Shown: positions 33,681 through 42,489 of the stretch, one piece after another
Layout of the letters: every line of letters starts with the position of its first letter
Numbering within the stretch: position 1 is the first letter of the stretch
Assembly (NCBI RefSeq): GCF_000403455.2
Contig: NZ_KE159737.1
Location: forward strand, 116,987 to 180,986
Length of the DNA stretch: 64,000 bases
Reading direction: 5' to 3'
Source of the DNA: Dorea sp. 5-2
Lineage (GTDB): Bacteria; Bacillota; Clostridia; Lachnospirales; Lachnospiraceae
Translations under genes and position numbers: made by a program
The notes under the pieces: model-generated
Told to the model about the DNA's origin: nothing
Database searches by the model: none
What the model saw: only the letters and a program-made list of their open reading frames with translations

Positions 33681-34424
33681 ATGAACAGAGTAAAGAGGGC
33701 GATCATCATGGCGGCGGGGGTAGGAAAGCGCATGCAGCCGCTTACCCTTACGACGCCGAAGCCTCTTGTACGGGTGAACGGGGCGCGGATGATCGATACG
33801 GTCCTTAGGGGGCTGCATCAGAATGGCATCACGGAGATCTATGTGGTGGTCGGTCATCTGAAAGAACAGTTTCAGTCATTGGAAATGGAGTATCCGGGGC
33901 TTAAGCTGATCGAGAATCCATATTATGATACGTGTAATAACATTTCTTCGCTGTATGCGGCGAGAGCGTATATGGAAGACGCGATGATCCTGGATGGGGA
34001 TCAGATCATCTACAATGCGGATATTCTGGCGCCGGAGTTTGAGCGGTCCGGATATAACGCCGTCTGGACGGATGGTGAGACGAAGGAGTGGCTTCTGACG
34101 GTGAAGGATGGAGTCGTGCAGTCCTGCAGCAGAGACGGCGGGAGAGAGGGGTGGCAGCTCTACAGTATCTCCCGATGGTCTTCGGAGGATGCAAGGAAGC
34201 TTAAGCGTCATCTGGAGATAGAATTCGAAGAGAAGAAGAACCGGCAGATCTACTGGGATGACGTGGCGTTGTTCTGTTATCCGGGGAGTTATGAGCTGGG
34301 GATCCGCAAGATGAAGAGTGAAGACATCATCGAGATAGACAGTCTGGAAGAATTGTCTGCCTGGGATGACAGTTATAAAGGATACGGCAGTTTAGGACGG
34401 GAGGAGATTCAGGATGGAGAATAA
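33681..34424 (+). CDS. licC: CTP:phosphocholine cytidylyltransferase-like nucleotidyltransferase
   Basis: 247 residues. The nucleotidyltransferase fold is clear: RAIIMAAGVGKRMQPLT, TPKPLVRVNGARMIDTVL, and the metal-binding strand AMILDGDQII. NPYYDTCNNISSLYAAR matches the LicC substrate region. The gene is 33 bases after the trifunctional fusion and overlaps the transporter gene by 11 bases. Since the preceding protein already has a LicC-like domain, this may be the main cytidylyltransferase or use a different choline-like substrate. Confidence 0.85.
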   Translation: MNRVKRAIIMAAGVGKRMQPLTLTTPKPLVRVNGARMIDTVLRGLHQNGITEIYVVVGHLKEQFQSLEMEYPGLKLIENPYYDTCNNISSLYAARAYMEDAMILDGDQIIYNADILAPEFERSGYNAVWTDGETKEWLLTVKDGVVQSCSRDGGREGWQLYSISRWSSEDARKLKRHLEIEFEEKKNRQIYWDDVALFCYPGSYELGIRKMKSEDIIEIDSLEELSAWDDSYKGYGSLGREEIQDGE

Positions 34425-35982
34425 GAGACAGGGGCAGATCGACTGGATGATCACATTGGTTCCGCTTGGGATCGTGGTGGGGCTTAGTATATTATTTTTC
34501 TTTCTTCCGGAACAGTCGAATGTGGTGTTGAGCCGGATCAGGTATTTTTTCGGTGATACGTTCGGGACTTATTATCTGATCATCGGACTTGGGATCTTCT
34601 TATTCTCGATCTATATCGCGTGTTCTAAGTATGGGGATATCGTCCTGGGGGCTCCGGATGAGAAGCCGAAGTATTCTTTCTTCGCCTGGGGGTCTATGAT
34701 GTTCACCTGCGGGCTTGCAGCAGATATCTTGTTCTATTCATTTTCCGAATGGATCTTGTATGCTACGGATCCCCATATCGCGGAGATGGGAAGTATCCAG
34801 GACTGGGCGAGCGTGTATCCGCTGTTCCACTGGAGCTTCGTACCGTGGGGATTCTATCTGGTACTGGCAGTGGCGTTCGGGTTCATGCTTCATGTGCGCA
34901 GAAGAGACCGGCAGAAATACTCGGAAGCATGCCGTCCGATCCTTGGGAAGCATACGGATGGTATCCTGGGGAGAGTCATCGACTTGTTGGCTGTATTCGC
35001 CTTGTTGGCGGGGACGGCAACGACTTTCAGCCTGGCGACTCCGCTGATGGCAAGTGTGATCAATGAGCTCTTCCATGTAGAGCTTAGCAGGACTGCCGTG
35101 ACGATCGTGATCCTGCTTATCACCTGTTTCGTCTATACGTATGCGCTGCTGCACGGTTTCAAAGGCATCAGCGTACTTGCCAGGGCTTGTATCTATCTGT
35201 TCTTCGGGTTACTGGCGTATGTGCTCCTGTCCGGGGGAGAAGCGCGGTATATCATTGAGACCGGCTTCTCGGCGCTTGGGAGGATGGTACAGAATTTTGT
35301 CGAGCTGTCTACGTTCACGGATCCGGAGCGGACGACTTCATTTCCGCAGAACTGGACGATCTACTACTGGGCGTACTGGATGGTGTGGTGTGTGGCGGCG
35401 CCTTTCTTCATCGGAAGCATATCGAGGGGAAGGACTATACGTCAGACCATCACAGGCGGTTATGTATTTGGTGTGGGATCCACGCTGATCAGTTTTATCA
35501 TATTGGGGAATTATTCGCTGGGACAGCAGATATCCGGCGCTGTGGATTTTATTGCAAGGTATGAGCAGACGGGAGACCTCTATGAGATGATCATCTCTGT
35601 GATCCGGACCCTTCCCGGCGCGCCGTTCGTATTGATCCTGCTTCTGGTTACGATGGTAGCCTTCTATGCGACTTCCTTTGACTCGATCGCGCTGACGGCG
35701 TCCTGCTACAGCTACCGCAGGTTAGGGAAGGATGAAAACCCGCATAAGATGATCCAGCTGATGTGGTGTATTCTCCTGATCGTCCTGCCGGTCGCACTGG
35801 TATTTGCAGAGAGTTCCATGAACAATCTGCAGTCGGTGAGCATCGTGGCGGCATTTCCGATCGGAGCCGTGATCGTCTTGATCGCTGCAAGCTTTTTCAA
35901 AGACGCAGGGGAATATATGCAAGATGGCGCACGGCAAGAAAGTCAGATAACCGGCGAAGGGAGCAGTACAGATGCATTATAG
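34414..35982 (+). CDS. BCCT-family transporter (choline/betaine/carnitine)
   Basis: 522 residues with about 12 membrane spans. The family signature is present: WTIYYWAYWMVWCVAAPFF, then IGSISRGRTIRQ, equivalent to the conserved Trp-rich helix and following loop. FAWGSMMFTCGLAADILFYSFSEW corresponds to the GIG…E/SEP helix. Genetic linkage to choline kinase and cytidylyltransferase points to choline as substrate. The start overlaps the preceding gene by 11 bases and the end overlaps the SfsA-MutY gene by 11 bases, so all four are co-translated. Confidence 0.9.
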   Translation: MENKRQGQIDWMITLVPLGIVVGLSILFFFLPEQSNVVLSRIRYFFGDTFGTYYLIIGLGIFLFSIYIACSKYGDIVLGAPDEKPKYSFFAWGSMMFTCGLAADILFYSFSEWILYATDPHIAEMGSIQDWASVYPLFHWSFVPWGFYLVLAVAFGFMLHVRRRDRQKYSEACRPILGKHTDGILGRVIDLLAVFALLAGTATTFSLATPLMASVINELFHVELSRTAVTIVILLITCFVYTYALLHGFKGISVLARACIYLFFGLLAYVLLSGGEARYIIETGFSALGRMVQNFVELSTFTDPERTTSFPQNWTIYYWAYWMVWCVAAPFFIGSISRGRTIRQTITGGYVFGVGSTLISFIILGNYSLGQQISGAVDFIARYEQTGDLYEMIISVIRTLPGAPFVLILLLVTMVAFYATSFDSIALTASCYSYRRLGKDENPHKMIQLMWCILLIVLPVALVFAESSMNNLQSVSIVAAFPIGAVIVLIAASFFKDAGEYMQDGARQESQITGEGSSTDAL

Positions 35983-37789
35983 GAATATCCGCGAAGGAAG
36001 GTTCCGGGAGCGTCCCAACCGTTTTATCGCATATGTGGAGATAGACGGGAAGCAGGAGACTGTTCATGTGAAGAATACGGGAAGATGCAGGGAATTATTG
36101 ATACCGGGCGTTACCGTGTATGTGCAGCATTCGGATAATCCCGGGAGGAAGACTGTGTGGGACCTGATCGCGGCAGAGAAGAACGGCAGCATCGTGAATA
36201 TGGATTCGCAGGCGCCGAATAAGCTGGTGAAAGAATGGTTGGAAGAGGGGCATCTGTTTGAGGAGATCACCCGGATAAAGCCGGAATATACTTACGGCAG
36301 GTCCCGTTTTGACCTGTATGTGGAGGCGGATGGGAAGAGGATCTTCATCGAAGTGAAGGGTGTTACGCTGGAAGAAGAAGGCGTGGTGCGGTTCCCGGAT
36401 GCGCCGAGCGAGCGGGCGGTCAGGCATGTGGAGGAATTGAAGGCGGCAGTGGAAGAAGGATATGAGGCGTATGTGTTCTTTGTCGTGCAGATGAAGGGCG
36501 CCCGATATCTGACGCCGAATATGGATACGCATCCGGCATTTGGGGAGGCGCTTGCGGATGCGGCAGGCGCCGGCGTTCATGTAGTGGCGTATGACTGCGC
36601 GGTGAAGAAGGATGAGATCCATATCGAAGACGAAGTCCCGGTGATCCTGGGCGATGCGGCGCCAGGTCAAGACGGAAGAGCATCGGATGCTGCCGGGATC
36701 AGAGTGGATGGCGGAAGAGCATCGGATGCTGCCGGGATCAGAGCAGACGGCGGCAGAGGATTTACGGAGGCTGTCATAGCGTGGTATCGGGAACATAAGA
36801 GGGAGCTTCCATGGAGAAAGGAGCCGGACGCCTATCGTGTGTGGGTGTCGGAGATCATGCTCCAACAGACCAGGGTGGAGGCGGTGAAGCCTTATTATGA
36901 ACGCTTTTTAAAGGAGCTGCCAACGGTGAAGGCGTTGGCAAACGCACAGGAGGACCGGCTGCTTAAGCTGTGGGAAGGGCTGGGATATTATAATCGTGTA
37001 CGCAATATGCAGAAGGCGGCGCAGCAGATCATGGCCGACTATGACGGAAAGTTCCCGGGTACTTTTGAGGAGATCCGGTCGTTGAAGGGGATCGGCAGTT
37101 ATACGGCGGGGGCGATCAGCGCGTTTGCTTTCGGGCTTCCGGAGGCTGCGGTGGACGGGAATGTCCTGAGGGTTATGGCAAGGCTTGAAGGAAGCCGTGA
37201 AGATATCATGAAGCAGAGCGTGCGAAGAAGGGTGGAAGAAGAACTGAAAAGGATCATCCCGAAGGATGCGGCGAGTGATTTCGGGCAGGGGCTGATCGAG
37301 CTTGGAGCCATCGTGTGCCTGCCTAATGGGGAACCGAAGTGCACGGAATGTCCAGCCGCGTCATTTTGCGAGGCGAGAAAGCAGGGAACGGTGAATGAGA
37401 TACCTGTGAAGAGTAGGGGGAAAGCAAGACGGACGGAGAAGAGGACGGTATTCATCTTCAAAGACGGGGAGAAGCTTGCGATCCGCAAGAGGCCGGGAAA
37501 GGGGCTTCTCGCGGGACTGTATGAATTTCCGAACGAGACTGGATACATGGATCTTGACGAGGCGGCGGCTTACAGTAAGAAGATCGGGCTTATGCCGCTT
37601 CATATCAGGGAGCTTGGGCAGGCGAAGCACATCTTCAGCCATATCGAGTGGCATATGACAGGGTACGAAGTGCTCGTAGATGAATTGGAGCGGACGAATG
37701 AGAAAGGATTTCTGTTCATTCTGCCCGATGAGATAGCAAGAGAGTACCCAATCCCGTCTGCGTTCGAATACTACGCGCGGTATTCTTAA
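35972..37789 (+). CDS. SfsA-MutY fusion: nuclease-like SfsA domain plus A/G-specific adenine glycosylase
   Basis: 605 residues. Residues about 1-225 are SfsA (FIAYVEIDGKQETVHVKNTGRC, YGRSRFDLYVE, FIEVKGVTLEEEGVVRFPDAPSERA…), a DNA-binding, nuclease-like protein once linked to maltose genes. A linker (about 235-262) holds two copies of GRASDAAGIR-x-DG. Residues about 265-600 are MutY: LPWRKEPDAYRVWVSEIMLQQTR with the catalytic Glu, KGIGSYTAGAISAFAF with the helix-hairpin-helix, the catalytic Asp in AAVDGNVLRV, an iron-sulfur loop (CLPNGEPKCTECPAASFC) and a C-terminal NUDIX-like domain (FSHIEWHMTGYE). MutY removes adenine opposite 8-oxoguanine. GAAGGGAG precedes the start. Confidence 0.92.
   Translation: MHYRNIREGRFRERPNRFIAYVEIDGKQETVHVKNTGRCRELLIPGVTVYVQHSDNPGRKTVWDLIAAEKNGSIVNMDSQAPNKLVKEWLEEGHLFEEITRIKPEYTYGRSRFDLYVEADGKRIFIEVKGVTLEEEGVVRFPDAPSERAVRHVEELKAAVEEGYEAYVFFVVQMKGARYLTPNMDTHPAFGEALADAAGAGVHVVAYDCAVKKDEIHIEDEVPVILGDAAPGQDGRASDAAGIRVDGGRASDAAGIRADGGRGFTEAVIAWYREHKRELPWRKEPDAYRVWVSEIMLQQTRVEAVKPYYERFLKELPTVKALANAQEDRLLKLWEGLGYYNRVRNMQKAAQQIMADYDGKFPGTFEEIRSLKGIGSYTAGAISAFAFGLPEAAVDGNVLRVMARLEGSREDIMKQSVRRRVEEELKRIIPKDAASDFGQGLIELGAIVCLPNGEPKCTECPAASFCEARKQGTVNEIPVKSRGKARRTEKRTVFIFKDGEKLAIRKRPGKGLLAGLYEFPNETGYMDLDEAAAYSKKIGLMPLHIRELGQAKHIFSHIEWHMTGYEVLVDELERTNEKGFLFILPDEIAREYPIPSAFEYYARYS
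36674..36751 (+). repeat. 39-bp tandem duplication in the SfsA-MutY linker
   Basis: Two nearly identical 39-base units begin at 36674 and 36713 with GGAAGAGCATCGGATGCTGC and encode the repeated GRASDAAGIR-x-DG linker. The phase is kept, so repeat number can change without a frameshift. Confidence 0.85.
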
Positions 37790-37931
37790 GAATGCGGCGG
37801 TCTTGCTGTATAGATAACGTATATATGTATGGTTAATTATTAATATTTTCGATTTTATGTTGTCTTCCATTAGTGGTATGATGAATAGAGGATTATTTTG
37901 AGTGTACATGAGATATTTAAGGAGGAACCAA

Positions 37932-39083
37932 ATGGAAATTATTAAGGATTTACCAGAAGTATTCGAAGAATTCGCAGAACAGAGAAAGAATTCATTTCTT
38001 GCGGTTAAGCAGCTGAAGGATCAGGGAGTACCCGTAGTCGGAGCGTATTGTACGTATTTCCCGCAGGAGATCGCCATGGCGATGGGAGCGGCGACGGTGG
38101 GCTTGTGCTCTACGTCTGACGAGACGATCGCCGAGGCGGAGAAGGATCTGCCGAAGAATCTGTGTCCGCTGATCAAGTCAAGTTATGGGTTTGCGAAGAC
38201 AGACAAGTGCCCGTTCTTCTATTTTTCCGATGTGGTCGTTGGGGAGACGACATGCGACGGGAAGAAGAAGATGTATGAATATATGTCGGAGTTCAAGGAT
38301 GTGTTCTTGATGGAGCTGCCGAACACACAGAGCGAAGAGGCGCTGAAGCTATGGAAGAGTGAGATCATCCGCTTCAAAGAATATCTGGAGAAGAAGTTCG
38401 ATGTTACGATCACGGAAGACGACATCCGGGAAGCAATTAAGGTCAATAATGCCGTCAAGGTATCGCTGAAAGGGCTCTACGAACTGATGCGCAATGATCC
38501 GGCGCCGATCACAGGACAGGATCTGTTCAAGGTATTGTACGGCAGTACCTTCAAGTTCGACCGGAAGGCGATCCCGGCAGAGGTCGACGCATTGGTGGAG
38601 AAGATCGAGAAAGAATATGCCGAAGGGAAGATGCTGGATAAGAGACCGCGTATCCTGATCAGCGGATGTCCGATCGGAGGCGCGACCGAGAAGGTGATCA
38701 AAGCGGTGGAAGAGAACGGCGGCGTCGTAGTTACCTATGAGAACTGTACCGGGGCGAAATCCATCGACAAGCTGGTAGATGAAGAGGATCCGGACGTATA
38801 CGATGCGTTGGCAAGAAGATATCTTAATATCGGATGTTCTGTCATGACGCCGAATCCCAACCGGTTGGAATTGCTGGGCAGGCTGATCGACGAATACAAG
38901 GTTGACGGTGTGGTGGAGATGACTCTGCAGGCATGCCATACATACAATGTAGAGACATTGGCGATCCGCAGGTTTGTCAATGAGAAGAAGAATATTCCGT
39001 ATATCAGCGTGGAGACAGATTATTCACAGGCGGATATCGGTCAGCTGAACACCAGGATCGCGGCGTTCCTTGAGATGTTATAA
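37932..39083 (+). CDS. Double-cubane-cluster anaerobic reductase-like protein (2-hydroxyacyl-CoA dehydratase family)
   Basis: 383 residues. Conserved Cys positions are in VGAYCTYFPQEIAMAMG, NLCPLIKSSYGFA, KCPFFYFSDVVVGETTCDGKKK, ISGCPIGGATEK and LQACHTYN, the pattern of the single-subunit double-cubane protein branch of the HgdB/HgdC dehydratase family. Such proteins reduce small molecules at low potential with an ATP-dependent activator, and no activator gene is adjacent. AGGAGG lies 7 bases before ATG 37932. It is a single-gene unit ended by the hairpin at 39102. The substrate is unknown. Confidence 0.85.
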   Translation: MEIIKDLPEVFEEFAEQRKNSFLAVKQLKDQGVPVVGAYCTYFPQEIAMAMGAATVGLCSTSDETIAEAEKDLPKNLCPLIKSSYGFAKTDKCPFFYFSDVVVGETTCDGKKKMYEYMSEFKDVFLMELPNTQSEEALKLWKSEIIRFKEYLEKKFDVTITEDDIREAIKVNNAVKVSLKGLYELMRNDPAPITGQDLFKVLYGSTFKFDRKAIPAEVDALVEKIEKEYAEGKMLDKRPRILISGCPIGGATEKVIKAVEENGGVVVTYENCTGAKSIDKLVDEEDPDVYDALARRYLNIGCSVMTPNPNRLELLGRLIDEYKVDGVVEMTLQACHTYNVETLAIRRFVNEKKNIPYISVETDYSQADIGQLNTRIAAFLEML

Positions 39084-39101
39084 GAGTTATGTCATGATGA
39101 A

Positions 39102-39150
39102 AGGGCTGTTGAAAACGGTATCTTGTTTTCAACAGCCCTGATATGTTTTT
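39102..39150. terminator. Bidirectional terminator between convergent genes
   Basis: AGGGCTGTTGAAAAC (39102-39116) pairs perfectly with GTTTTCAACAGCCCT (39125-39139); TTTTT follows at 39146. It serves the double-cubane gene and, in reverse, the hemerythrin gene. Confidence 0.8.
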
Positions 39151-39182
39151 CCTGCAAAACGCCGTTTTGCTGCATCGGATGG

Positions 39183-39605
39183 TTACAGGCGCTCGTTATT
39201 CTCTTTCATGAACTTGTATTCTGCCACGGAGCGGTCAAATCCTTCGATATGAGTATAGAACCATTTGATCACGTGCTCATGTACCTTTTCTACAAAAGCG
39301 GCGGAAGGGCCTTCTTCTTCGGCAAGCATCTCTTCCAGATCTTTGATGGTAGACTTGAAAGCTTCATGCTGTGCTTTATGTTTCTCATATCCAGGATAAG
39401 CGATCTCTTTCTGGAGCGCTTCCTCTGCTGAAAAATGGAAATCTGTGTAGTCGGCGAGATAATCCATCATTTTGATCGCCGCCGTCTTTTCATTGGACTG
39501 CTCGCAGCTGTCCAAGAGTTTGTTGATCCTGTCGATCAGTTCTTTGTGATGAGAGTCGATCATCTCATTGCCGGTTACAAGGTTTTCGCTGAATTCTGCG
39601 TACAT
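39183..39605 (-). CDS. Bacteriohemerythrin
   Basis: 140 residues. The di-iron site ligands of the hemerythrin fold are visible: MIDSHHKELIDRIN (first His), TDFHFSAEEALQKE (His and Glu), YEKHKAQHEAF (two His) and VIKWFYTHIEGFD (His and Asp). It binds O2 reversibly and would supply or scavenge oxygen in an anaerobe. Start 39605 follows AGGAGG on the minus strand; a longer reading to 39644 has no site. It is first to be met downstream of the PAP2 gene (45-base gap), probably with its own promoter or co-transcribed. Confidence 0.93.
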   Translation of the reverse strand: MYAEFSENLVTGNEMIDSHHKELIDRINKLLDSCEQSNEKTAAIKMMDYLADYTDFHFSAEEALQKEIAYPGYEKHKAQHEAFKSTIKDLEEMLAEEEGPSAAFVEKVHEHVIKWFYTHIEGFDRSVAEYKFMKENNERL

Positions 39606-39650
39606 AGTTGATATCCTCCTCTTGTGATATAAATGAATAATCATGACACA

Positions 39651-40319
39651 TCAGATCGGCTGATGGGAAAGCTTTGTCGCTTTTTTCTCCTGAGTCGTGT
39701 ATACAAACGGATAGATGATACAAGCCAATGCAAATGCCGCGATCACATCCGTGACGGAATGCTGCTTTAAGAATACGGTGGACAGGATGATCAGCAGCGA
39801 CAGAAGATAAGAAGCATACTGGATCGTCCTGTGTTTCTTCAGGGCGCCGCTGTGTCCGATGGCGATACAGACGCCGATGGAATTGAACACATGGATACTC
39901 GGCAGGACGTTAGTCGGCGTATCCGTCGCATAAACGTACCGAACCAGATCGACGAAGATATTCTCCCTGGCAAATTCGGTAGGACGCAAGTTCAGCCCAT
40001 TCGGGAAGACGGTACACAGGATCAGGAAAAAAGTCATCCCCGTGATCAGAAAAGCAGTCAGGCGATAGAACCCTCTCTTGTCCGTGAAGAAGAAATAACC
40101 GATCACCGCCGCGATAAATACAAACCACAGAAGATACGGTACGATGAAATATTCAATAAAAGGAATATAATCATCGAGCGGCGAATGGATGAAAAAGTAA
40201 TGGACGCCGGTCCGGCGCTCCAGATATACAAACCACGGCATATAGATCAGCGCATATAACGCGATCCACGCGTGCCGGTACTTTATGATAAGTTTTTTTA
40301 CCCTTTCAATAGCCTTCAT
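39651..40319 (-). CDS. PAP2-family membrane phosphatase
   Basis: 222 residues with about six membrane spans. The phosphatase motifs are present in shortened form: LRPTEFAREN region, NVLPSIHVFNS (motif C2, PSxH) and STVFLKQHSVTDVIAA (motif C3 with catalytic His and Asp). It could act on phosphatidic acid, undecaprenyl pyrophosphate or inositol-phosphoceramide-like lipids. Neighbouring glycerophosphodiesterase and lipid kinase genes on the same strand suggest a lipid metabolism cluster. GGGG plus TAATATCT precede the ATG. Confidence 0.85.
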   Translation of the reverse strand: MKAIERVKKLIIKYRHAWIALYALIYMPWFVYLERRTGVHYFFIHSPLDDYIPFIEYFIVPYLLWFVFIAAVIGYFFFTDKRGFYRLTAFLITGMTFFLILCTVFPNGLNLRPTEFARENIFVDLVRYVYATDTPTNVLPSIHVFNSIGVCIAIGHSGALKKHRTIQYASYLLSLLIILSTVFLKQHSVTDVIAAFALACIIYPFVYTTQEKKATKLSHQPI

Positions 40320-40464
40320 AGATATTACCCCTTCAATGCTTACAATACACCCGAACAGCAGAAACAGAAACTACAGTGACTTTCTTATTATATTCATGCC
40401 TTCCCTCGAATTATAACATGAAAGAACATGAAAAAAAAGAATCAACGACAATGTTCACTGATTG

Positions 40465-41298
40465 TTAATAAATTTCATTTTGTTTTTCGAAGATCTGCAT
40501 ATCGAAATGTTGTTTTCCTCTATGTAGCATATCCGGAGTATTGAGCGTCCATACGGCGACAGGGATATGAAATATATGTTTTAATATCCAGACATTGACA
40601 ATCGGCAGGTCGTTCAGATTATAGGATATAAAGTCAGGCCTTCCTAAGAAATTTGCCAACAGATGCTTTACCATAAAGCGTAAAAGCCAGGCTTCCTTTA
40701 AGGGGTCCCGGGTAAGGTTCGAGGAAAGCTGGCCTCTCAGGATGTGCGGCGCATGGAGGCGGAACCAGCGGATCCCCAGAGTATTGAAGGACTGGATCAG
40801 GCAGGGACCGTCATATTGCTGCAGCCGCCTGTATGTCTTCTCGCAGATCAGCAGGGAAGAATCTGGGATCTTCAATTCGATCAGCAGAGGAACGCGCCCT
40901 TCGACCAGGGATAACACTTCCTCGAAGGAGGGGATCGTCTCGGAGGTGCCGCCGAGACGGCAGGACTTAAGCTCCTCGTAGGTCAGCCCTTCGACAGGAT
41001 CGGGACGTCCGCACATCCGCAGCAGCGTGTCGTCGTGGAAGACGACGAGCCTGCCGTCTTTGGTAAGATGCAGGTCGATCTCGATCCCGTATCCTCTGGC
41101 AAGCGCCGCACGGAATGCAGCCATGGAATTCTCAGGTATTCCTTTCTCCAGACAGTGGTAGCCCCGATGGGCGAACATCGTATGCCGGTAACGGAGCATT
41201 TCCTGCTTTCGGGAAAGGCGCGGCAGGAGGGCGAAAAGATACAGGACAAAAAGTAGGATAAAATGGATCAATAACAGAGATAAAAGGAATCGTGTCAT
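40465..41298 (-). CDS. Glycerophosphodiester phosphodiesterase
   Basis: About 277 residues. An N-terminal membrane span (FLLSLLLIHFILLFVLYLFALL) precedes a GDPD TIM barrel: FAHRGYHCLEKGIPENSMAAF (catalytic His-Arg and Glu-Asn), GIEIDLHLTKDGRLVVFHDDTL (metal-binding Glu/Asp and second catalytic His) and LIELK. It hydrolyses glycerophosphodiesters to glycerol 3-phosphate and alcohol. I chose 41298 because GAGGT precedes it; the upstream extension to 41385 overlaps the lipid kinase gene. Confidence 0.92.
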   Translation of the reverse strand: MTRFLLSLLLIHFILLFVLYLFALLPRLSRKQEMLRYRHTMFAHRGYHCLEKGIPENSMAAFRAALARGYGIEIDLHLTKDGRLVVFHDDTLLRMCGRPDPVEGLTYEELKSCRLGGTSETIPSFEEVLSLVEGRVPLLIELKIPDSSLLICEKTYRRLQQYDGPCLIQSFNTLGIRWFRLHAPHILRGQLSSNLTRDPLKEAWLLRFMVKHLLANFLGRPDFISYNLNDLPIVNVWILKHIFHIPVAVWTLNTPDMLHRGKQHFDMQIFEKQNEIY

Positions 41299-41335
41299 AG
41301 TATGGACCTCGCGCATGTTGTAGTGAATCCGTGAG

Positions 41336-42271
41336 TTATTCCCGCAAAGCAGGCGCACCGATGACACGCAGTTTGTCCGGTTCAAGGAAGAGGCTGATCC
41401 TGGAGCAGCGTGTGACCGGTTCCCCGTCGGTGTGGACAGGAAGCGTTATGCCGCCTGTGATGTCGATCTTTTGGCAGCGGTAGATATGCACGCCGTTAAA
41501 ACGGGTATGCCAACCCTTATAAGCCGTGGGAAGCAATGTAAGGATCTTTAGCTTGGACAGGCGGGCGATGACGATAAGGTCGAGCTTGCCGTCTCCGAAA
41601 GCGGCATCGGGACAGAATCGAAATCCGCCGCCTTCGTACATAAGATTCATGGCGGCAGCGAAATAGGTTCTGTCAAAGGTAAGTTTACGGGAATCATCCA
41701 ACAGGATCGTTGTCTTTGCAGGCGTTAAAGTAAGGATCTGCCGCAGAGCGATCCCGACGTAGGTCAGTTTCCCGAGACGGAGCCTGTTCAGCAGGAGTTT
41801 CAGCCGCGAGACGGAAGCCTCATGGCATACGCCTGCATCAAACCCGATCCCGGAGCTTACGGCAAAGCGTCTTCTTTTCTTGCCGTCGTATGTAAGAACG
41901 CCGATGTTGATGTAACTGTAATGCGAGGGCGTAAGAATATTATCAAGCGCCTGCTCGGCATCCGATGGAAGACGGAGCCCGCGGGCGAAATCATTGCCCG
42001 AACCGATGGGGATGTATCCCAGCGTGACTTTATCAAGCTGCGTGATCCCGTTGACGGCCTCATTGATCGTTCCGTCTCCGCCCAACACGACGATGGTATG
42101 GACCGCGAGGTCTGAGGTGAGTTCGCGGACGATCCGGGCGGCGTGCATCTGGTATTGAGTGAAAAATACCTGGTATTTGACGCCGCGTCTCTTGAGGCTG
42201 GCTTCGATCCGGAGCCAGAGCTTCTGCCCTGAGCCGGAGCGTGCATTGGGATTGACGATAAATGTGTACAT
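41336..42271 (-). CDS. Diacylglycerol kinase-family lipid kinase
   Basis: 311 residues. The nucleotide-binding motif VLGGDGTINEAVNGI and the preceding IVNPNARSGSG are diagnostic. GYIPIGSGNDFARGL and DGKLDLIVI continue the DAGK/YegS fold. It phosphorylates diacylglycerol or a related lipid, recycling it to phosphatidic acid. AAGGAGGC lies 8 bases before the ATG on the minus strand. It is the first gene of a minus-strand run with the phosphodiesterase and PAP2 phosphatase; a perfect inverted repeat sits just upstream. Confidence 0.93.
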   Translation of the reverse strand: MYTFIVNPNARSGSGQKLWLRIEASLKRRGVKYQVFFTQYQMHAARIVRELTSDLAVHTIVVLGGDGTINEAVNGITQLDKVTLGYIPIGSGNDFARGLRLPSDAEQALDNILTPSHYSYINIGVLTYDGKKRRRFAVSSGIGFDAGVCHEASVSRLKLLLNRLRLGKLTYVGIALRQILTLTPAKTTILLDDSRKLTFDRTYFAAAMNLMYEGGGFRFCPDAAFGDGKLDLIVIARLSKLKILTLLPTAYKGWHTRFNGVHIYRCQKIDITGGITLPVHTDGEPVTRCSRISLFLEPDKLRVIGAPALRE

Positions 42272-42291
42272 GAGATGCCTCCTTGGATGCC

Positions 42292-42332
42292 TGTTTATAG
42301 ATTTTGTCTATAAACATAGAATGTATATTATA
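42292..42332 (-). promoter_or_regulatory. Operator-like inverted repeat and -10 box before the lipid kinase gene
   Basis: TGTTTATAGA (42292-42301) and TCTATAAACA (42307-42316) are perfect 10-bp arms around 5 bases. A minus-strand TATAAT lies at 42332-42327, so the repeat covers the expected start of transcription. No U-tract follows, which favours a repressor site. Confidence 0.55.
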
Positions 42333-42340
42333 ATTAATGA

Positions 42341-42370
42341 TTGGAATTATTGGGAAGGTTGCGCTATAAT
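42341..42370 (+). promoter_or_regulatory. Promoter of the candidate small RNA
   Basis: TTGGAA (42341-42346) and TATAAT (42365-42370) have 18-base spacing. They point into the gap before a strong terminator, with no coding sequence between. Confidence 0.5.
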
Positions 42371-42376
42371 ACACTT

Positions 42377-42459
42377 ACAAGATATTATTGTAAATGGTTT
42401 CACTACCATATTCCCTTCTAGAAAATCCTTTGAGTCCGCTTGCTCAGAGGATTTTTTTT
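42377..42459 (+). ncRNA. Candidate small RNA of about 83 nt
   Basis: Between the promoter at 42341 and the end there are three stems: TTACAA/TTGTAA (42375-42393), ATGGT/ACCAT (42394-42409), and a 13-bp intrinsic terminator, AAAATCCTTTGAG/CTCAGAGGATTTT (42422-42455), followed by a run of eight T's. No start codon with a ribosome binding site lies inside. It runs convergently towards the TetR gene. No known RNA family is recognised; the terminator's reverse may also serve the TetR gene. Confidence 0.45.
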
Positions 42460-42489
42460 GTCTTGCCTGCCGTACTGGGCAGCTGTGTC

